Below, in pieces: positions 36,601 through 48,217 of a stretch of 64,000 bases of DNA (positions within the stretch are counted from its first letter, which is position 1; each line of letters starts with the position of its first letter). The stretch lies in the NCBI GenBank assembly GCA_013396915.1, contig VWZL01000028.1, forward strand, positions 124,001 to 188,000, written 5' to 3'. The stretch comes from Stercorarius parasiticus. Its lineage: Eukaryota; Chordata; Aves; Charadriiformes; Stercorariidae. Under the pieces are notes generated by a model that saw only the letters and a program-made list of their open reading frames with translations, ran no database searches and was not told where the DNA came from. The position numbers were made by a program, and so were the translations under genes.

Positions 36601-39600
36601 AACCCCAAGCCGGTTCCCAAGAAGGAGGCACCACTGGAAGCAAACCCACCGCTCTCGGAGTACCGACTCCGCAGTGTGTCCCTCCCACCCCTCTCGGTGG
36701 GTGGCATGCCTGTGAGCAGAGTGGGAGGCCACGCAGATCCCCACTGGAGAAGTGGCAGCGAGACCAGCAGCTCTGGTCCCCTTAGCAGCATGGGAATACG
36801 GCCCCTCAATGGTAGGTCCCCAACTGCCAGGACAGGCTAGTCTGGAACATCTCCGGCTATGGCTATGGCTGCTCCCTGTAGTACCACCCTCTCTTGTAGC
36901 CACAGCCCGGGGCAAAATTGCATCTGTGTGCTGCAGTGCCCAACAGCCCATACCATCACTTTGCCTGCAAAAGAGAGTCCTGCACTAAGAGCATGTCCCT
37001 CCAGTCCCAACTCCTACACTGTGTCCACGGAGAGGGCTGCTGATCTTACAGCACCCCACGCCAGGTCCTTGCACCCCAAACCTGCTACCTCTGTGCCCGC
37101 AGCCATGAGGCCACCAAGGCTCCTGCCCGGCTCTGCCGGCTGCGGCCTCCACCTCCCTCCATGTACGTGTGCTAACGTCCTGAAATGCTGCTGGACTTTT
37201 AACTAATGTGCTGTCTCTCTTTCTCTGTCCTCCCTCTTCCTCATCTTCTCTCTCCCCGTTTGCCTTCCTCATCCTCCCATCTGCTCACATCCTCCCGTCT
37301 GGTGCTCACTGCCTGCGGCGTGCTAGCGAACCACCTCTCCCCCCAAGCGCTGAAGTGGCGGGAGTACAGGCGGAGGAACCCCCTGGGTCTGGACCGTGTT
37401 TCAGGGCTGCCCGGCTTAGCAAGCAGCCTAGACAGGAGGCAGCAAGAGCCCCGGCTGAACCGGGGGAACCCCATCTTTGAGCTCCCTGGCAGTCTCAACA
37501 GCAGCCATTTCCACTGCAAGCTGAACGGTGCGCACCACCTTTCTGCTGGGGGGCTTTGGGAAGTGACCTTGGGGCTCAGGTTCAGTATCCCTTGGGGCTC
37601 AGGTTCAGCCTGGCCTCATCACTGCCCTGTCTGCTCTGAGCAGGAGGGACAATGCATCTCTCACAGTGGGGCCAAGGGGTACAAGAGGAAGGTGAAAATT
37701 GCCTCACTGATGGGTACACTCTATGTGGAACCTCCCTTCTTCTGCACAAGCTAAGAGCAGTCAGGCCCAGCTCTGGGCTAGATTGAATGGCCCAAGAGCT
37801 GGCTCAGACCTCAGGAAGTGCTCCTGAACTATGGCCAGCTTGTAGTTCATGTCTTGTTCAGGAGTTGTGGCCCTTGAATATCTCCTGTCTGTGCCCCACG
37901 GTGTCTGCCCGTCTGCCCCAACTCTGGCAGCATGCTAGGTGCTGGGCTGTAGCTTTCATGGGGCAGCTGGCAACACTGTACGGCTCCGTGGGGCTCTGTC
38001 TTCTGTATGCTTTTCTCTTAAGATCTTCCCTGTCTTCCAAAAACCCATGCAGGAAGGACTGAGAGGGACAGGCTGCATTTGGCTGAACCTTTGAGAGTCC
38101 TCTGGGAAGAGCAGTGGGGTCTGTCTGTGAGAGGGGAGGTGTTCTTCAGGCCAGCCCCAAGTCATGGAGGGAATTCCTCAAAGCTGTATACCTCACTCTG
38201 CCAATCCAAACAGTTTCTTCATCCCCCCCTTCATGGGAAGATGTTCAACCAGATGGAAATCAAGCACATGAAAGAGCTCCTGCAGAAGTCACCCACTGAA
38301 AGGGAGGCCATCCCGGGGGACAGGAGAAGACGTGCAGTTTGTTGCCTGTGAATGCCCGAGTGTGACAAGTAGGGATTCTCTCTGTGTGCTCTACTTTTGA
38401 CCCCACTTGCGGGGGCTGTCTGCACAGCAGCCCTGAGAGTCTGGTGCAATGAGGTTTCCCTTAGTACCAGCCCATGAGGGTGAACCTCCCACAGCATCTT
38501 CCAGTGCCCACGGCCCCCAGTCAAGCTGGAGCTGGATGTTGGGTGGGCTGTGGGGTTGAACGCTACAGGCTCACATTGCAGACCATTGCTGGGAGAGTAA
38601 CAAGCCTGTAACCTAGCTGTCCCAGTCTTGGACAGGCTGGGTTGAACACTCCTGCCGGTGTAGGTTGCTTCTGGGAAAAGCAAACAATATGGGAGAGGCT
38701 TTGGTTTAAGGGCTTGGGACTGATCCTTCTCCCCCCTGTCTTGTCACTACAGGACAGTCTATGAGGCAACTCCAGCTTACCTACACTGACTTCTTCCCTG
38801 ACTACTTCTCGCTAGCAGAGAAACCCCCTGCTGAGTTCTGCCTCTCCCCAGATGGCAACACAGAGTCCATCTCCATCGACTTGCTGCAGAAGAAGGGTGA
38901 GTCCATGCGTCTCTTGTGGACGAGAGTGCGGCATAGCACAGCATAAGGTGAACAGCGCTCCTCCGTGTCTCATCTCATCTCTGTAGACATAGTGGTTTCT
39001 TTCTCTGCCCTTCTCTACTGCAGCACCATAACTACATGTCCCCCTGGACTGATGGCTGTTTCCACAGCAGGTTCTTGTTCTCTGCACTGTGACACATGGC
39101 ATGGAATATGTTTGCGCTGCTTGTCCCAGGAAGTATGATTAGAAAGGATTTTAAGTCCGCAAGAAGGGGCAGAGAGAGCAGGCAGGCACAGGAGTATGAC
39201 CCTAAGGCAGGGTGTGCTGCCACCTCTGTCTCGCTATACAAGGGTAGGCCTGTGGATCTGTGTGATGTTGCAGATGTGCTAGCCTGAGATTTTGTAATTC
39301 AGGTAGAAGGTCTGTTGGGTCCTACATGGTAAATTGTTTACTTAAAAGGGTGGGAGAAAGGATTCGAAAGCAGGACAAGCTATGTCTGGCTGTGATGAGA
39401 CCCACGCTAGAGGCAGGGTTGGGGACTGCGTTGTTGACAGCTGACTCAGTATCATTGCAGAGGCAAGGGATGTGCAGAAAGGTTCCCATGGCTTTGCCAG
39501 CTGTGTGTTGGTGCTTGCCAGATGGCAGCTTTCCCCTTTGTTCCACTTCCGTTCTTGCATCATACTGATGCAGATGTCAGGTTACCCACCACTGGCTTGT

Positions 39601-42600
39601 TACTGAAGGTCATTACACAGCTTGCCAAATGCATGGCTTCTGCCCTGCCACCCTGTAGGATTAAAGCAGCAAAAGACTCATTGCCTCGGACCCCATCTCT
39701 GCATCCTGAAGGGATGGTGCATGGAGGTGATGGTCCATGTCCCTTGGGAATATTGACAGGGTGTCTGATGTTTCAGCCACTTCTGAAGGTTGTCCTACTG
39801 TTGGGCTGATAGGTGGGTGCTGGAACCATCAGGGATAGATTTGGTGAGGAGTTAGGAGAGGCTATGCATGTTTTTGGCAGAGAGAGCGTGTGTGCTGACA
39901 TGGGCCTGAAATGCCCCTGCCTGATTTCTTCGTGAAGTGTTTGCTCAGGGTCTGTGCTAGAAGCCCCCCAGGCAGCTCTCTGACTCATTCTTTCCCTCAA
40001 GGTCTGGTGAAGGCAATCAACACTGCTGTTGACCTGATTGTGGCTCACTTTGGAACCAGCAGGGATCCAGGGGTGAAGGTACGTCTTGCTTTCAACATCA
40101 TGAGTGACATGGAGAGGATGGAGAAAGATTGCATCTCCATTCTCTGCCAGTCAAAAACTACAGGGTATCCAATGAAGGCAGTAGTAGAAAGAACAAATCA
40201 AACAAAGGCGACGGTAGTAAATCTGTGAGAGTTCTTGCAGCGTGGTGCTGGGGATGCTAAAGGATTACATGGAAGTCCAGAAAAACACAAGGAAGGGAAA
40301 TTCACTGAGGTCGACTGAACACATAGCGATAATGTCCAGCTTAGGTAGTCTCTGAGTTGAAAGTAGTTGTAGACTGCAAGAGCATTCAGGGCAAACGTTA
40401 TATATGTTTGCTCTGGTTTGACTCTTTCTTATGTACTTACTCATGGCTCTTTATAAGAGAGAATACCAGGCCAGATAGACTTCTGGTCTGATGCAGTACA
40501 CCACCTCTTTTTTCTCGTGCAGTGGAGAGTTGTGTCTCCCTCCTCCACACATCCCGTGATTCTGTTCTGGCACTGGTGCCAGGGCACAGTGCAGTGTCCC
40601 CAGTCCCTTCATGCGTCACACAGCTCCATAATGATAAAAAAGTGCATCAGTCATTGCTCATCTGTGGCAGGTGGGCATCCCCTATGACCCTTAACCACTA
40701 GCTTCAGAGAGCATCTAGGTTGACAATGGGGCTGGCTGTCTTTGGCCTGTGCTTCCCTCATCTCCCATTTCTGGAATGACAGAGAAGCAGAGCAAGCTCA
40801 CTTCTGTTTGTACCAGCCAGTGTTTGCAGTCCTGTGTCACTAAACACGTTTGTGGTGCCTCCTCTCAATGCTGAATGCTCTGCTTCAGTCAGGGAGACTC
40901 TGGGGGAGCAATGTGACACTATTTGGACATGGCAACTGCTCTGGAGTGCCATCCCCAAGGAGAAACCTGACTGGGTCAGATTCCAAGCCCATTCAATCTT
41001 ATCTCAGAGCCCAGGGTAATTTGGCCCTAATTACAATTGTTACTGATGCAGAGATTGCCGTACAGCATAACCAGAGCTTTTTGGATTCACACAGTTTTTT
41101 AAGGCTTCACTATGAATTCCCTGTTCTTGCAGTGTTGGTTTGGAGAATAATTGCAACATTCACCCATTACATTACTTACCAGACAACGCTGTGTTTTTGA
41201 CCTGGGGTTTCATTGTGCATCAGTGTGCCAGGGGCTGTCAAAAGGCAGCACCCATCCCTGATGCCTCCATGCTCGATGGATTTGGCGGGATTATTCCTGA
41301 CCCAGAAGTTCAGTCTCAGTTCAGGGCCTTTGTGGACCCATGCCAACTGGCCAGTGTAATTCCAGCTCAGCTGGTAAAATCTGCGCTCTGAACACAACTG
41401 CCTGGGACCACCAACGTGACGTGCAAGGCCTGTGGCTGACCCCCTTGATTGACTTCTCGGCAGCTCGAGGACTGTGTGCAGCACAGTATGTCCCTGCTCT
41501 GCTGATGCTGGGCCCTTACACGATTCCACACTTCAACCTGGGCTCTGTCCATCCATTTTGCCCTCACCCTGTTTATTTATAGTAATCCTTGGGAATTATA
41601 GCTCACCATGTCACTGAGTTAAGTGTCCCTTAACCCCTCAGTGCTGGTGGTTCCTATGTGGTTTGCTGCTTCCTGCTTCAAAAATAGCAACAAGAAAATC
41701 TACAGCAGCAGAAAAATCCCTTTACTCTTTTCTTCCTCCAGCAGGACAGCCTGTAGGCAGAACCAGGCGTCCCTTCTAACTGGTATATCCTCATCCCAGT
41801 CTGTGATATTCTCTTCCCAAGATGTTGCCTCACCCCAGCCTAGGGCAGACCTTGCAGGGAGCAACCCAGAACTGGTGTATAAGGCATCCGGGGGGAAGGG
41901 GAAGAGCCTGCCTGTTCAAATAGCTTCTGAGCATCAGTTGTAGCCTGGATATTACCTTCTGGCTGGCTGTGGTAGGAAAGTGGGGCTGGACTGTTTGCAT
42001 GCATCTGTACCTTGTAGAGCAGTTACCAGCTGCTCCCTGTTGCCTGTTTTGTTGTTGCTTAGGCCAAACTTGGGAACAGCTCTGTGAGCCCCAACGTGGG
42101 GCATCTCATCCTGAAATACCTATGCCCTGCTGTCCGGGACATCCTGAGTGACGGGCTTAAGGCTTACGTCCTGGACATGATCATCGGCCAGAGGAGGAAC
42201 ATCCCTTGGAGCGTGGTGGAGGCATCCACTCAGCTAGGTATGGAGGGTGTGCAGCAATGCCCATCACTCTGCAGTATTCCCAGGTTGTGGCTGGGAGGTG
42301 CTGGGGAAGGTTGGCTACAAGGATGGGGATGCAGAGTAGTACCCAGGTCCCTGCATGGAACAGGATGCAGGTTGACCTTCTCTTGCAAGACAAGACAGAC
42401 ACTGCTCTATTCTGCCCAAATATTTATCATCATTTCCCCTGAAAATTCCAAATTCTCCTATAATAGGCCCTCACAATGAAAAAAATTTAAAAAAAACCCC
42501 AAAAATGAAGAGTATCCTTTCCCCCCCTCTAAGTTTCTAGAGTGTTTCTAGACCTTCATCTTTAGCCGTGCACAGCTACTCTATAAGGCAGAGTTGTGCT

Positions 42601-45600
42601 CTAGCCTGGTCTGTAAGAAAATTTGCATACACATCTCACGTGGCTCAAGCGTGCCCACAACACCTGTACCCTCTGCTAGTAGGGGTTTTGCACCCTGGAT
42701 TGTGACAGCGGTAGATGGTAGATCCAGGAGAACTCCTTTCTGAGGTTGCAGGTGGCAGGGCCACACTGATTTCTGTGTCGGGAAGAGCTTACATCCAGCT
42801 AGAAGGGAAGCCTTATAGCTTGTTTGTGGCAAATCTCCAGCTCTGGGGTTATGTCTGTGTTTGCAGATACCCCAGATTATAACCACCCACCACAATATTC
42901 TGTTTACCTGTTGATTTTGAGCCAAGGGCCGTGATTAACCTTGAAGTGTGTGAGGCAGGTCCCTGTGGTATTGAAACTCTCACAAAGTTTTGGAGTGGCA
43001 GTCTGGGACAGACCACAACCTATCTCCCTTGTGGATTCTACCTGTTGGGATGGAGTGAGCTCATCTTGATGATTGGTGGAGGGGCAGCACACATACAGCC
43101 ATGGGCATCCAGCCAATGTCTGGTTTTGCCTTGGTGCTCCTTCCCATGGTGCCATTTTGGCTTTGCTGACTCAGCATTTTCCTTCTCTCCATAGGTCCCT
43201 CTACCAAGTTGCTGCACAGCCTCTATAGCAAGATCAGCCAGTACACGGAGCTCACCAACCACACCATGAGGTTCAACGCGTTCCTCTTTGGCCTCCTCAA
43301 GTAAGCAGGCTCCTTGGGCTGGTTGTACATCCCTGTTCGGGGCTGGCAGCAGGTGCTGGTCCTTGACTGCAGGCAGGCACAGTTGCCAATGAAAAGACTT
43401 AAGAAACATGGGAAGCTGCTGTAGGTGAGAGAAGGAAGAAGCCGTGAGCCTCAGGGAACTCCAGAAGGATCAAAACGTGTCCCTACCAGGCCAGGACTGA
43501 GAAGCACTGGCTGTAGCCCACTGAAGAACATTCTCGGCTTGTTTTAGCCCCAAAACATTAGTTGGGAAGAGTCTGTCTGTCATGGTTCATCTAAGGATAG
43601 ACATACCATGCATAAATTACTCCTGAAAACCCCTGCTTAAATCACTGCTTCCTGGAGCTGCAGTCAATCCAGTGCATGAGACTCTGAAGGAGAAATTGGC
43701 CTGGTCAAGCCTGACCCATCCAGGTTGGGCAAGGAGTACAGACACTACACTCAGTGTTAAACAGAAGGTGGCAGTGGTGAAGGGACGAGTGCTGCTAGGA
43801 TGGTATTTCACTGCTCCTCCCAAGTGGTCATCAAGAGCTGTGGCAGTGGCAACAGAGTCCCCAAGATCTCCAAATGTTGGGGGACCCTTACAAGCAGGAG
43901 CAAACTCTGACCTGCTTTCCCCACTGAGGGTGGCCCAGCTCTCCTCTGCTGTCACAGGATGGCAGCATACTTCAGGCCAAGCCTGCAGCAACGGTCTTGT
44001 GTTTGTAGATTATCTCCCTCTCCCACATGAGCCCTTCTCAACAAAACTAAGCTCTGCCAAATCATGAGGAAGCTTCTGGAAACATGGTTGTTAGGGGTTA
44101 TGGTTGCACAATGCCTCATGTAGAGCAAACTGGATGGCTTCATGACAGGCTGGGTCTCTGTGGTCAGTGCATGCTGGTGGGGGTGAGCCGCTGTCCTTTC
44201 ACTAGGTCTTGGAGTTCACAGGGCTATGCTGTAAATTCCCTTTTCCAGCCACACTTCTTGTAGAGCACCTAGGATGAAGGGGATGAATCAGTTTTCACTT
44301 TTCCTTTCTTTCCTTGCTTGTTTTCGATTCCTGTAGTATCCGGTCCTTGGAATTCTGGTTCAACCACCTCTACAACCATGAAGGTAAGAACCTGAGGGCT
44401 GTGGGCTGCAGCAGGGACCAAATTCTGCACAATGTAGAGCACAATCGAAGCTCTGGGGCACGCTCTTGTTGGTCTTTCAGCCTGGACTGTTCCCTTCTGC
44501 TCTGAGCTGAAGGACTCAACTGTACACAGTCCTAGTGCTGCTGGAGGGCTGCTCAGTTCAAGGGAGCAAGGCGGAAGTCAAAGCTCCGTGCAGCTCCCTC
44601 TACCTGTGCCTGGCCAGCCACGTCCTTCCCAGCTGCAGCTAGTGCCCAAGGCTGTCACTTCTAATGCAGGTGCCTCAGTCTACTCGAAGGACACCAGATC
44701 TAACCCTCCCCAAATTTTTCCCTTCTCAGTGCCTGAGAGCTTTGTAGGGCTGGAGATGTACACACGTAGCTGAAGCCCTTCAGGCATGGGGAAAAAAATG
44801 GAAAGGAAAACCTCCTGACAAACAAAAAGCAGAGTTTACTCGATGTATCTGTTTTTGCAACCAGCAACGTTTCTAGAGCGTGCAGAGTACCCGGCAGCAC
44901 GGCCAAGCTGCCTGATGCCTAGAAGCAGCATGACTAAGTGCTAAGTGCACAGTGAGACAGACACCCTCAACCTGCTGGATCCCCTGAGAGTGCTGCTGGC
45001 TCAGCCTGTGCCCAGCCCAGGGCCCCATGCGCTGCAAGAAGTCCAGCCCAGTATCTTCTGGCAGGTTTGGAAGCTGACAGCGGAGGTTTCCCAGGTCTGT
45101 GTGTGCAGTCAGCACTTCTCTCTGGAGCAGACAGGAGAGCAGACTTGTCTTTGTAGTGAGGCAAGAGAAAGCACCCTGGTTTTCTGGAGCAGAAGACGAC
45201 CATTCTGTTTGAAGCCATCATTAAGAGCTGGAAGCGTGAGCAATAGCTAGGGCTGTCAGGATGATGAAGGCTAGGCAAAGGGGTTGGAAATAAAGTGCAA
45301 GTCCTGTCTGTGGTGTAAGCTTGTTATCTCACTGGGGCCAACTGGCCACAAATCCTGTTCCCAGCCCTCTCCTTGGGAGTGAGACCTGACAACAAAGCTG
45401 GTGGGATGTGGCCAAGTGAAGCGAAGGATGGATGCTGCAGGTAGAAATGCTGGTCCATTCTCTGTTAGGATCCACAGTTCAGCCCAGCCAGGTCCCTGGA
45501 AAGATAGACACACCTCCGCTGTCCCCAACACCTCTCTCTACAGGGACCTGGACTGGCCAGATCTGCAGCTCCTTATTCTTCTCCAGGAGGTGGAGAAGTG

Positions 45601-48217
45601 AATCTTGACATGTGCCAACCCTTTGATGCTCTTTATTTGCACCCTAGTCACACGGTATTTTGTGGCAGAGGTCATCCTGCTGGATAGTCTGACAGGTCCA
45701 GGCAGGTCCTGGCTGCAGGCATGACTGGAAGAGGGACCTGAGCCAGATTGCCCAGAGCATCTGGTGCTCCCTGACCCACTGCTGAGCGTTACCCTGCAGC
45801 CACAGATGTGACCAAAAACTAGTGTCCAACTCCTTTCCCCATAGCTTCAGCAGCTTCCTGGTGGCTTGGCAAAGGAGGCAAGGGCCTCTCCTCTAATTGG
45901 TGTCTCTTGCCCTACAGATATCATCCTGGCACACTACCAGCCCGTGGGCTTCTTGTGCCTGTCTCACAGCGTATGCCAGCCTCTTTTCGAGGAGCTCCTG
46001 CTCCTGCTCCAGCCTCTCTCCCTGCTGCCCTTCAACCTGGACCTCCTTTTCGAGCACCACCTGATGCAGATGGGCAAAGAGCAGCAGCAGCAGAAGGAGC
46101 TGCTGCGTGTGAAGCAGGACCTGCTACTTTCTGCCCACTCCACCCTGCAGCTGATGCGGACGCGGGGCAGCAGCGACGATCCTGATGGCTGCAGCACCGC
46201 CCCCGAAGCAGGCAAAGCAGGCGCCAGAGATGGTGGCATCTCACCAGGCCACAGCTCCCAGCAAGCAGTGAGCGAGAGGGTGAAGGGGGTGGGGGCCTCC
46301 TGCGGAGATGTGGACAGGGAGGAAGAGCGGAGGAAGGTGCGGGAGAGCACGTGGGAAGGGAAGAAGGACAAGCAGGCGGGCTGGTGGTACCAGCTCATGC
46401 AGAGCTCTCAGATTTACATTGAGGGCTCAGCTGAAGGCTCGAAGTTTATCCGCTATGAGAAGAAAAAGAAGGCTCTGAATGCTGTTCCCAGGTCAGCGGA
46501 GACCCGCAAGGCACCACCGCCCCGCGAAGGAGTGGTGGAGGGTGCAGAAGCTTGCCCCATTGCTGAGGGCACCTTGGAGGAGAGACCCAAGGCTGTCAGC
46601 AAGCCAAGTCCTGAAGCTGTGGAAGAGCCCTTGGAAAAGCCCCAGCAGGTTCTGGTCAGCGAAGAGGTGAAGGAACGGAGCTGGCCCTTCTGGATGGGCA
46701 GCCCCCCAGACTCGGTGGTTACAGAGCTGAAGCACAGCAAGGAGAAGGAGACTGGGGCTCCACAAAGAGTAGGAGCAGCAGCAGCAGCAGCCCAAGAGGA
46801 GAGCAGCACCAGTGCATCAGAGGGCAGCCAGACCATCAAGTGGGGACACTTGTTTGGGTCCAGGAAGGTGCAAAAAGAGCCCAGGCAGCCTAACAGGTAG
46901 GGAGACAGGGATGGTTTGGGGTTGGAGAGGGCTGATTAACGTGGGATTGCAGCAGTGCAGATGGAAGTCAGGCCGATGGCTGACTGCTGGACTATACCAT
47001 GGTGGTACACCAGAGGCAGAGTGTGAATAAAGAGGTCTCCCACCCCTGCCCAGCCCTGTCTGCCTGCCTTAATTCCTACCACACCACCATTCCCCTCTTC
47101 GCTCCTACCCTTGTTAATCCACCTCACTGGCTTTCTTCTCCTGCCTTGGCTCCTAAGCCTTCTCTCCAGGGGAAGGGCTCCTGCTGCACCACCCCCATCA
47201 TCACCTCATCCCTTCAAAAGCGTGTAGTAAGGGAGAGCAGAACATAGAGAGCCATCCCTGTTGAACACAATGAGTGAGGAGGAGGCGTAAAGTTGCCTCA
47301 CGTAGCTGAGACCTCCCTGCCTTGCCTCTCCATCTGCACCCTTCTTGCTTCTATGGCCACTGGAAAAGTCCTTCCCAGTCTAGGCCATGGTGTGTCTGGA
47401 GAATGCTGAGCCCGCCCTGCCAGGAGACAGCCTGGGGACCACAGTGCACTTTGTGCATGGAGCCAGACCTCTAAGGCATGACCTTGACATAAGAGTAGCA
47501 GCTCCTTGCCCCCAGGTACGCTTCCCTGCCACTACCTGCTTCTGTCTCCTTCTTGCAGGTTGCCCTCTGGCTGGCTGAGCTTGGACAAGTCTGTGTTCCA
47601 GCTGGTGGCCCAGACGGTTGGGGCAACCATGTGGCGAGAAGCAGCTCCTGAGCCGGAGCCAGCCCAGCCAGAGTCACCTGAAGTGCCCGCCATGGCGCGG
47701 CCAGCCCGGGGGCTGTCTCCTCACCCTCCCTGGTGAGTCCTGCAGGTGCTGGGACCTGGTGGGTTGGGGTTGGCATGGCTCTGCCTGTTGCAGTGTCCTT
47801 GCCCCTCTTTGTACTTGTGGACCAGGGGGATGGTTTGGGACAGTGATGCAGCTTGTGCATCCATCCACCCCAACTCTGCAGTCTGCAGGCGAGGGGCAGC
47901 TGGGAGTCTGGATGGGTGGGGAGGGAGGGGGTGTTTTTCTCGCTGCTCTGTGCCCATGGTGGTCCCTGGGCTTCAGCAGGGTGAGCATCCTGTGGTGAGC
48001 TAACCCTAACCCTTCCTCCCCTCCTTCTGCCTGCAGTGAGGTGAAAGCTCTTTGCCATCATATTGCCACTGAGGCAGGACAGCTGAGCTTCAACAAAGGG
48101 GATATCCTGCAAGTCATCTCCAAGGTGGATGGTGACTGGCTGCAGTGCAGCCTCGGCTCCGAGAAGGGACTGGTACCCATCATGTACGTCACCCACCCGG
48201 AGGACGAGGACTATTGA
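31645..48217 (+). CDS. RUSC2: RUSC2 (iporin), RUN and SH3 domain protein 2, complete coding region in 11 exons
   Basis: The start [20 protein letters not shown], the middle [20 protein letters not shown], the RUN domain and the C-terminal SH3 all match vertebrate RUSC2 as I know it. The exons are 31645-33622, 36023-36811, 37327-37527, 38753-38896, 40002-40078, 42063-42237, 43195-43300, 44337-44383, 45918-46896, 47559-47732 and 48037-48217. They add to 4,851 nt, giving 1,616 residues. Human RUSC2 has about 1,516. All introns are GT-AG and phases join without a stop. The layout is a long Ser-rich disordered N-terminal part (1-1037), RUN (about 1040-1225), an acidic linker (1226-1557) and SH3 (1557-1616). 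The family binds Rab1 and GM130, and acts with AP-4 and kinesin-1 in moving ATG9A vesicles toward the cell periphery (established knowledge). No frameshift or in-frame stop is seen, so the gene looks functional. Confidence 0.96.
33623..36022 (+). other. RUSC2 intron (2.4 kb), nothing further seen
   Basis: It has a canonical donor GTAAGG and an acceptor with a pyrimidine tract ending CTCCCCGAAG. No open frame with protein-like content, no CR1 and no RNA gene were found. The frames on both strands are short. Confidence 0.7.
36023..36811 (+). CDS. RUSC2: RUSC2 coding exon 2 (residues 660-923)
   Basis: It opens with the conserved block [20 protein letters not shown], followed by [20 protein letters not shown] and SQLYSLSS. 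The rest is Ser/Pro/Ala-rich and disordered, with SRPSP-like and RSRSCP motifs. Phase 1 in and out. The donor G/GTAGGT follows 36,811. The open frame continues to a stop at 36,838-36,840, but the next homologous block begins in the following exon. Confidence 0.95.
37327..37527 (+). CDS. RUSC2: RUSC2 coding exon 3 (residues 923-990)
   Basis: It encodes the strongly conserved [20 protein letters not shown] segment and then [20 protein letters not shown] and [15 protein letters not shown], a basic linear region before the RUN domain. The acceptor CGTGCTAG ends at 37,326. The donor G/GTGCGC is weaker than the others. Phase 1 in and out. Confidence 0.93.
38753..38896 (+). CDS. RUSC2: RUSC2 coding exon 4 (residues 990-1038)
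   Basis: It encodes [20 protein letters not shown] and then [20 protein letters not shown], which lead into the RUN domain. The [11 protein letters not shown] segment is a family hallmark. The acceptor TTGTCACTACAG and donor G/GTGAGT are both strong. Phase 1 in and out. Confidence 0.96.
38897..40001 (+). other. RUSC2 intron (1.1 kb), nothing further seen
   Basis: No additional exon or repeat of note. Short open frames on both strands have no recognisable content. Confidence 0.7.
40002..40078 (+). CDS. RUSC2: RUSC2 coding exon 5 (residues 1038-1063)
   Basis: This short exon encodes [20 protein letters not shown] and RDPGVK, the first RUN-domain helix. It ends exactly at a codon boundary (phase 0), with donor AAG/GTACGT. 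Identity with the mammalian protein appears nearly complete. Confidence 0.96.
40079..42062 (+). other. RUSC2 intron (2.0 kb), nothing further seen
   Basis: No exon, RNA gene or clear repeat. The acceptor is TTTTGTTGTTGCTTAG. Confidence 0.7.
42063..42237 (+). CDS. RUSC2: RUSC2 coding exon 6 (residues 1064-1122)
   Basis: It encodes [40 protein letters not shown] and [18 protein letters not shown], the core helices of the RUN domain. RUN domains mediate contacts with Rab-family GTPases or motors, and in RUSC2 the Rab1 contact maps near this part (family knowledge). The donor G/GTATGG leaves phase 1. Confidence 0.96.
42238..43194 (+). other. RUSC2 intron (1.0 kb), nothing further seen
   Basis: It contains an A-rich low-complexity patch near 42,477-42,500. 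No exon is supported. Confidence 0.7.
43195..43300 (+). CDS. RUSC2: RUSC2 coding exon 7 (residues 1122-1157)
   Basis: It encodes [20 protein letters not shown] and [15 protein letters not shown] of the RUN domain. Enters at phase 1 and leaves at phase 2 with donor AA/GTAAGC. Continuous with the neighbouring exons. Confidence 0.96.
43301..44336 (+). other. RUSC2 intron (1.0 kb), nothing further seen
   Basis: No extra exon is supported. Short frames occur on both strands only. Confidence 0.7.
44337..44383 (+). CDS. RUSC2: RUSC2 coding exon 8 (residues 1157-1173)
   Basis: This 47-bp micro-exon encodes [17 protein letters not shown] across the junctions, a conserved RUN-domain helix. The acceptor TCGATTCCTGTAG and donor G/GTAAGA are good. 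Its length is not a multiple of three (phase 2 in, 1 out), so skipping it would break the frame. Confidence 0.95.
44384..45917 (+). other. RUSC2 intron (1.5 kb), nothing further seen
   Basis: No extra exon, repeat or RNA gene is supported. Confidence 0.7.
45918..46896 (+). CDS. RUSC2: RUSC2 coding exon 9 (residues 1173-1499)
   Basis: It completes the RUN domain ([28 protein letters not shown] to about residue 1223). A charged, probably coiled-coil segment ([20 protein letters not shown]) follows. Next come a disordered acidic/basic linker with the conserved [55 protein letters not shown] and [13 protein letters not shown] blocks. A GCA repeat near 46,777-46,792 gives a short alanine run. The donor AG/GTAGGG leaves phase 2. 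Confidence 0.96.
46897..47558 (+). other. RUSC2 intron (0.7 kb), nothing further seen
   Basis: It is pyrimidine-rich toward its 3' part and ends at the acceptor TCCTTCTTGCAG. No exon is supported. Confidence 0.7.
47559..47732 (+). CDS. RUSC2: RUSC2 coding exon 10 (residues 1499-1557)
   Basis: It encodes [20 protein letters not shown], which is conserved, and then a variable Glu/Pro-rich spacer before the SH3 domain. The donor TG/GTGAGT is strong. Confidence 0.95.
48037..48217 (+). CDS. RUSC2: RUSC2 coding exon 11, SH3 domain and stop (residues 1557-1616)
   Basis: It encodes one SH3 domain, visible as [40 protein letters not shown] and [12 protein letters not shown], followed by a short acidic tail EDEDY and TGA. 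The binding-groove Trp (GDW), Pro (GLVP) and Tyr (MYV) are present. The canonical ALYDY motif reads ALCHH, so two groove aromatics are missing. The human protein has the same change, so it is a family trait and not damage. Confidence 0.96.

Noticed and set aside
37569..37608. 17-bp direct repeat TTGGGGCTCAGGTTCAG, 23 bp apart
   Set aside because: It is a minor two-copy slippage event in a RUSC2 intron with no sign of function.
48000..48012. Telomere-like TAACCCTAACCC
   Set aside because: There are only two units, inside the last RUSC2 intron next to the polypyrimidine tract. That is too short for an interstitial telomeric repeat.
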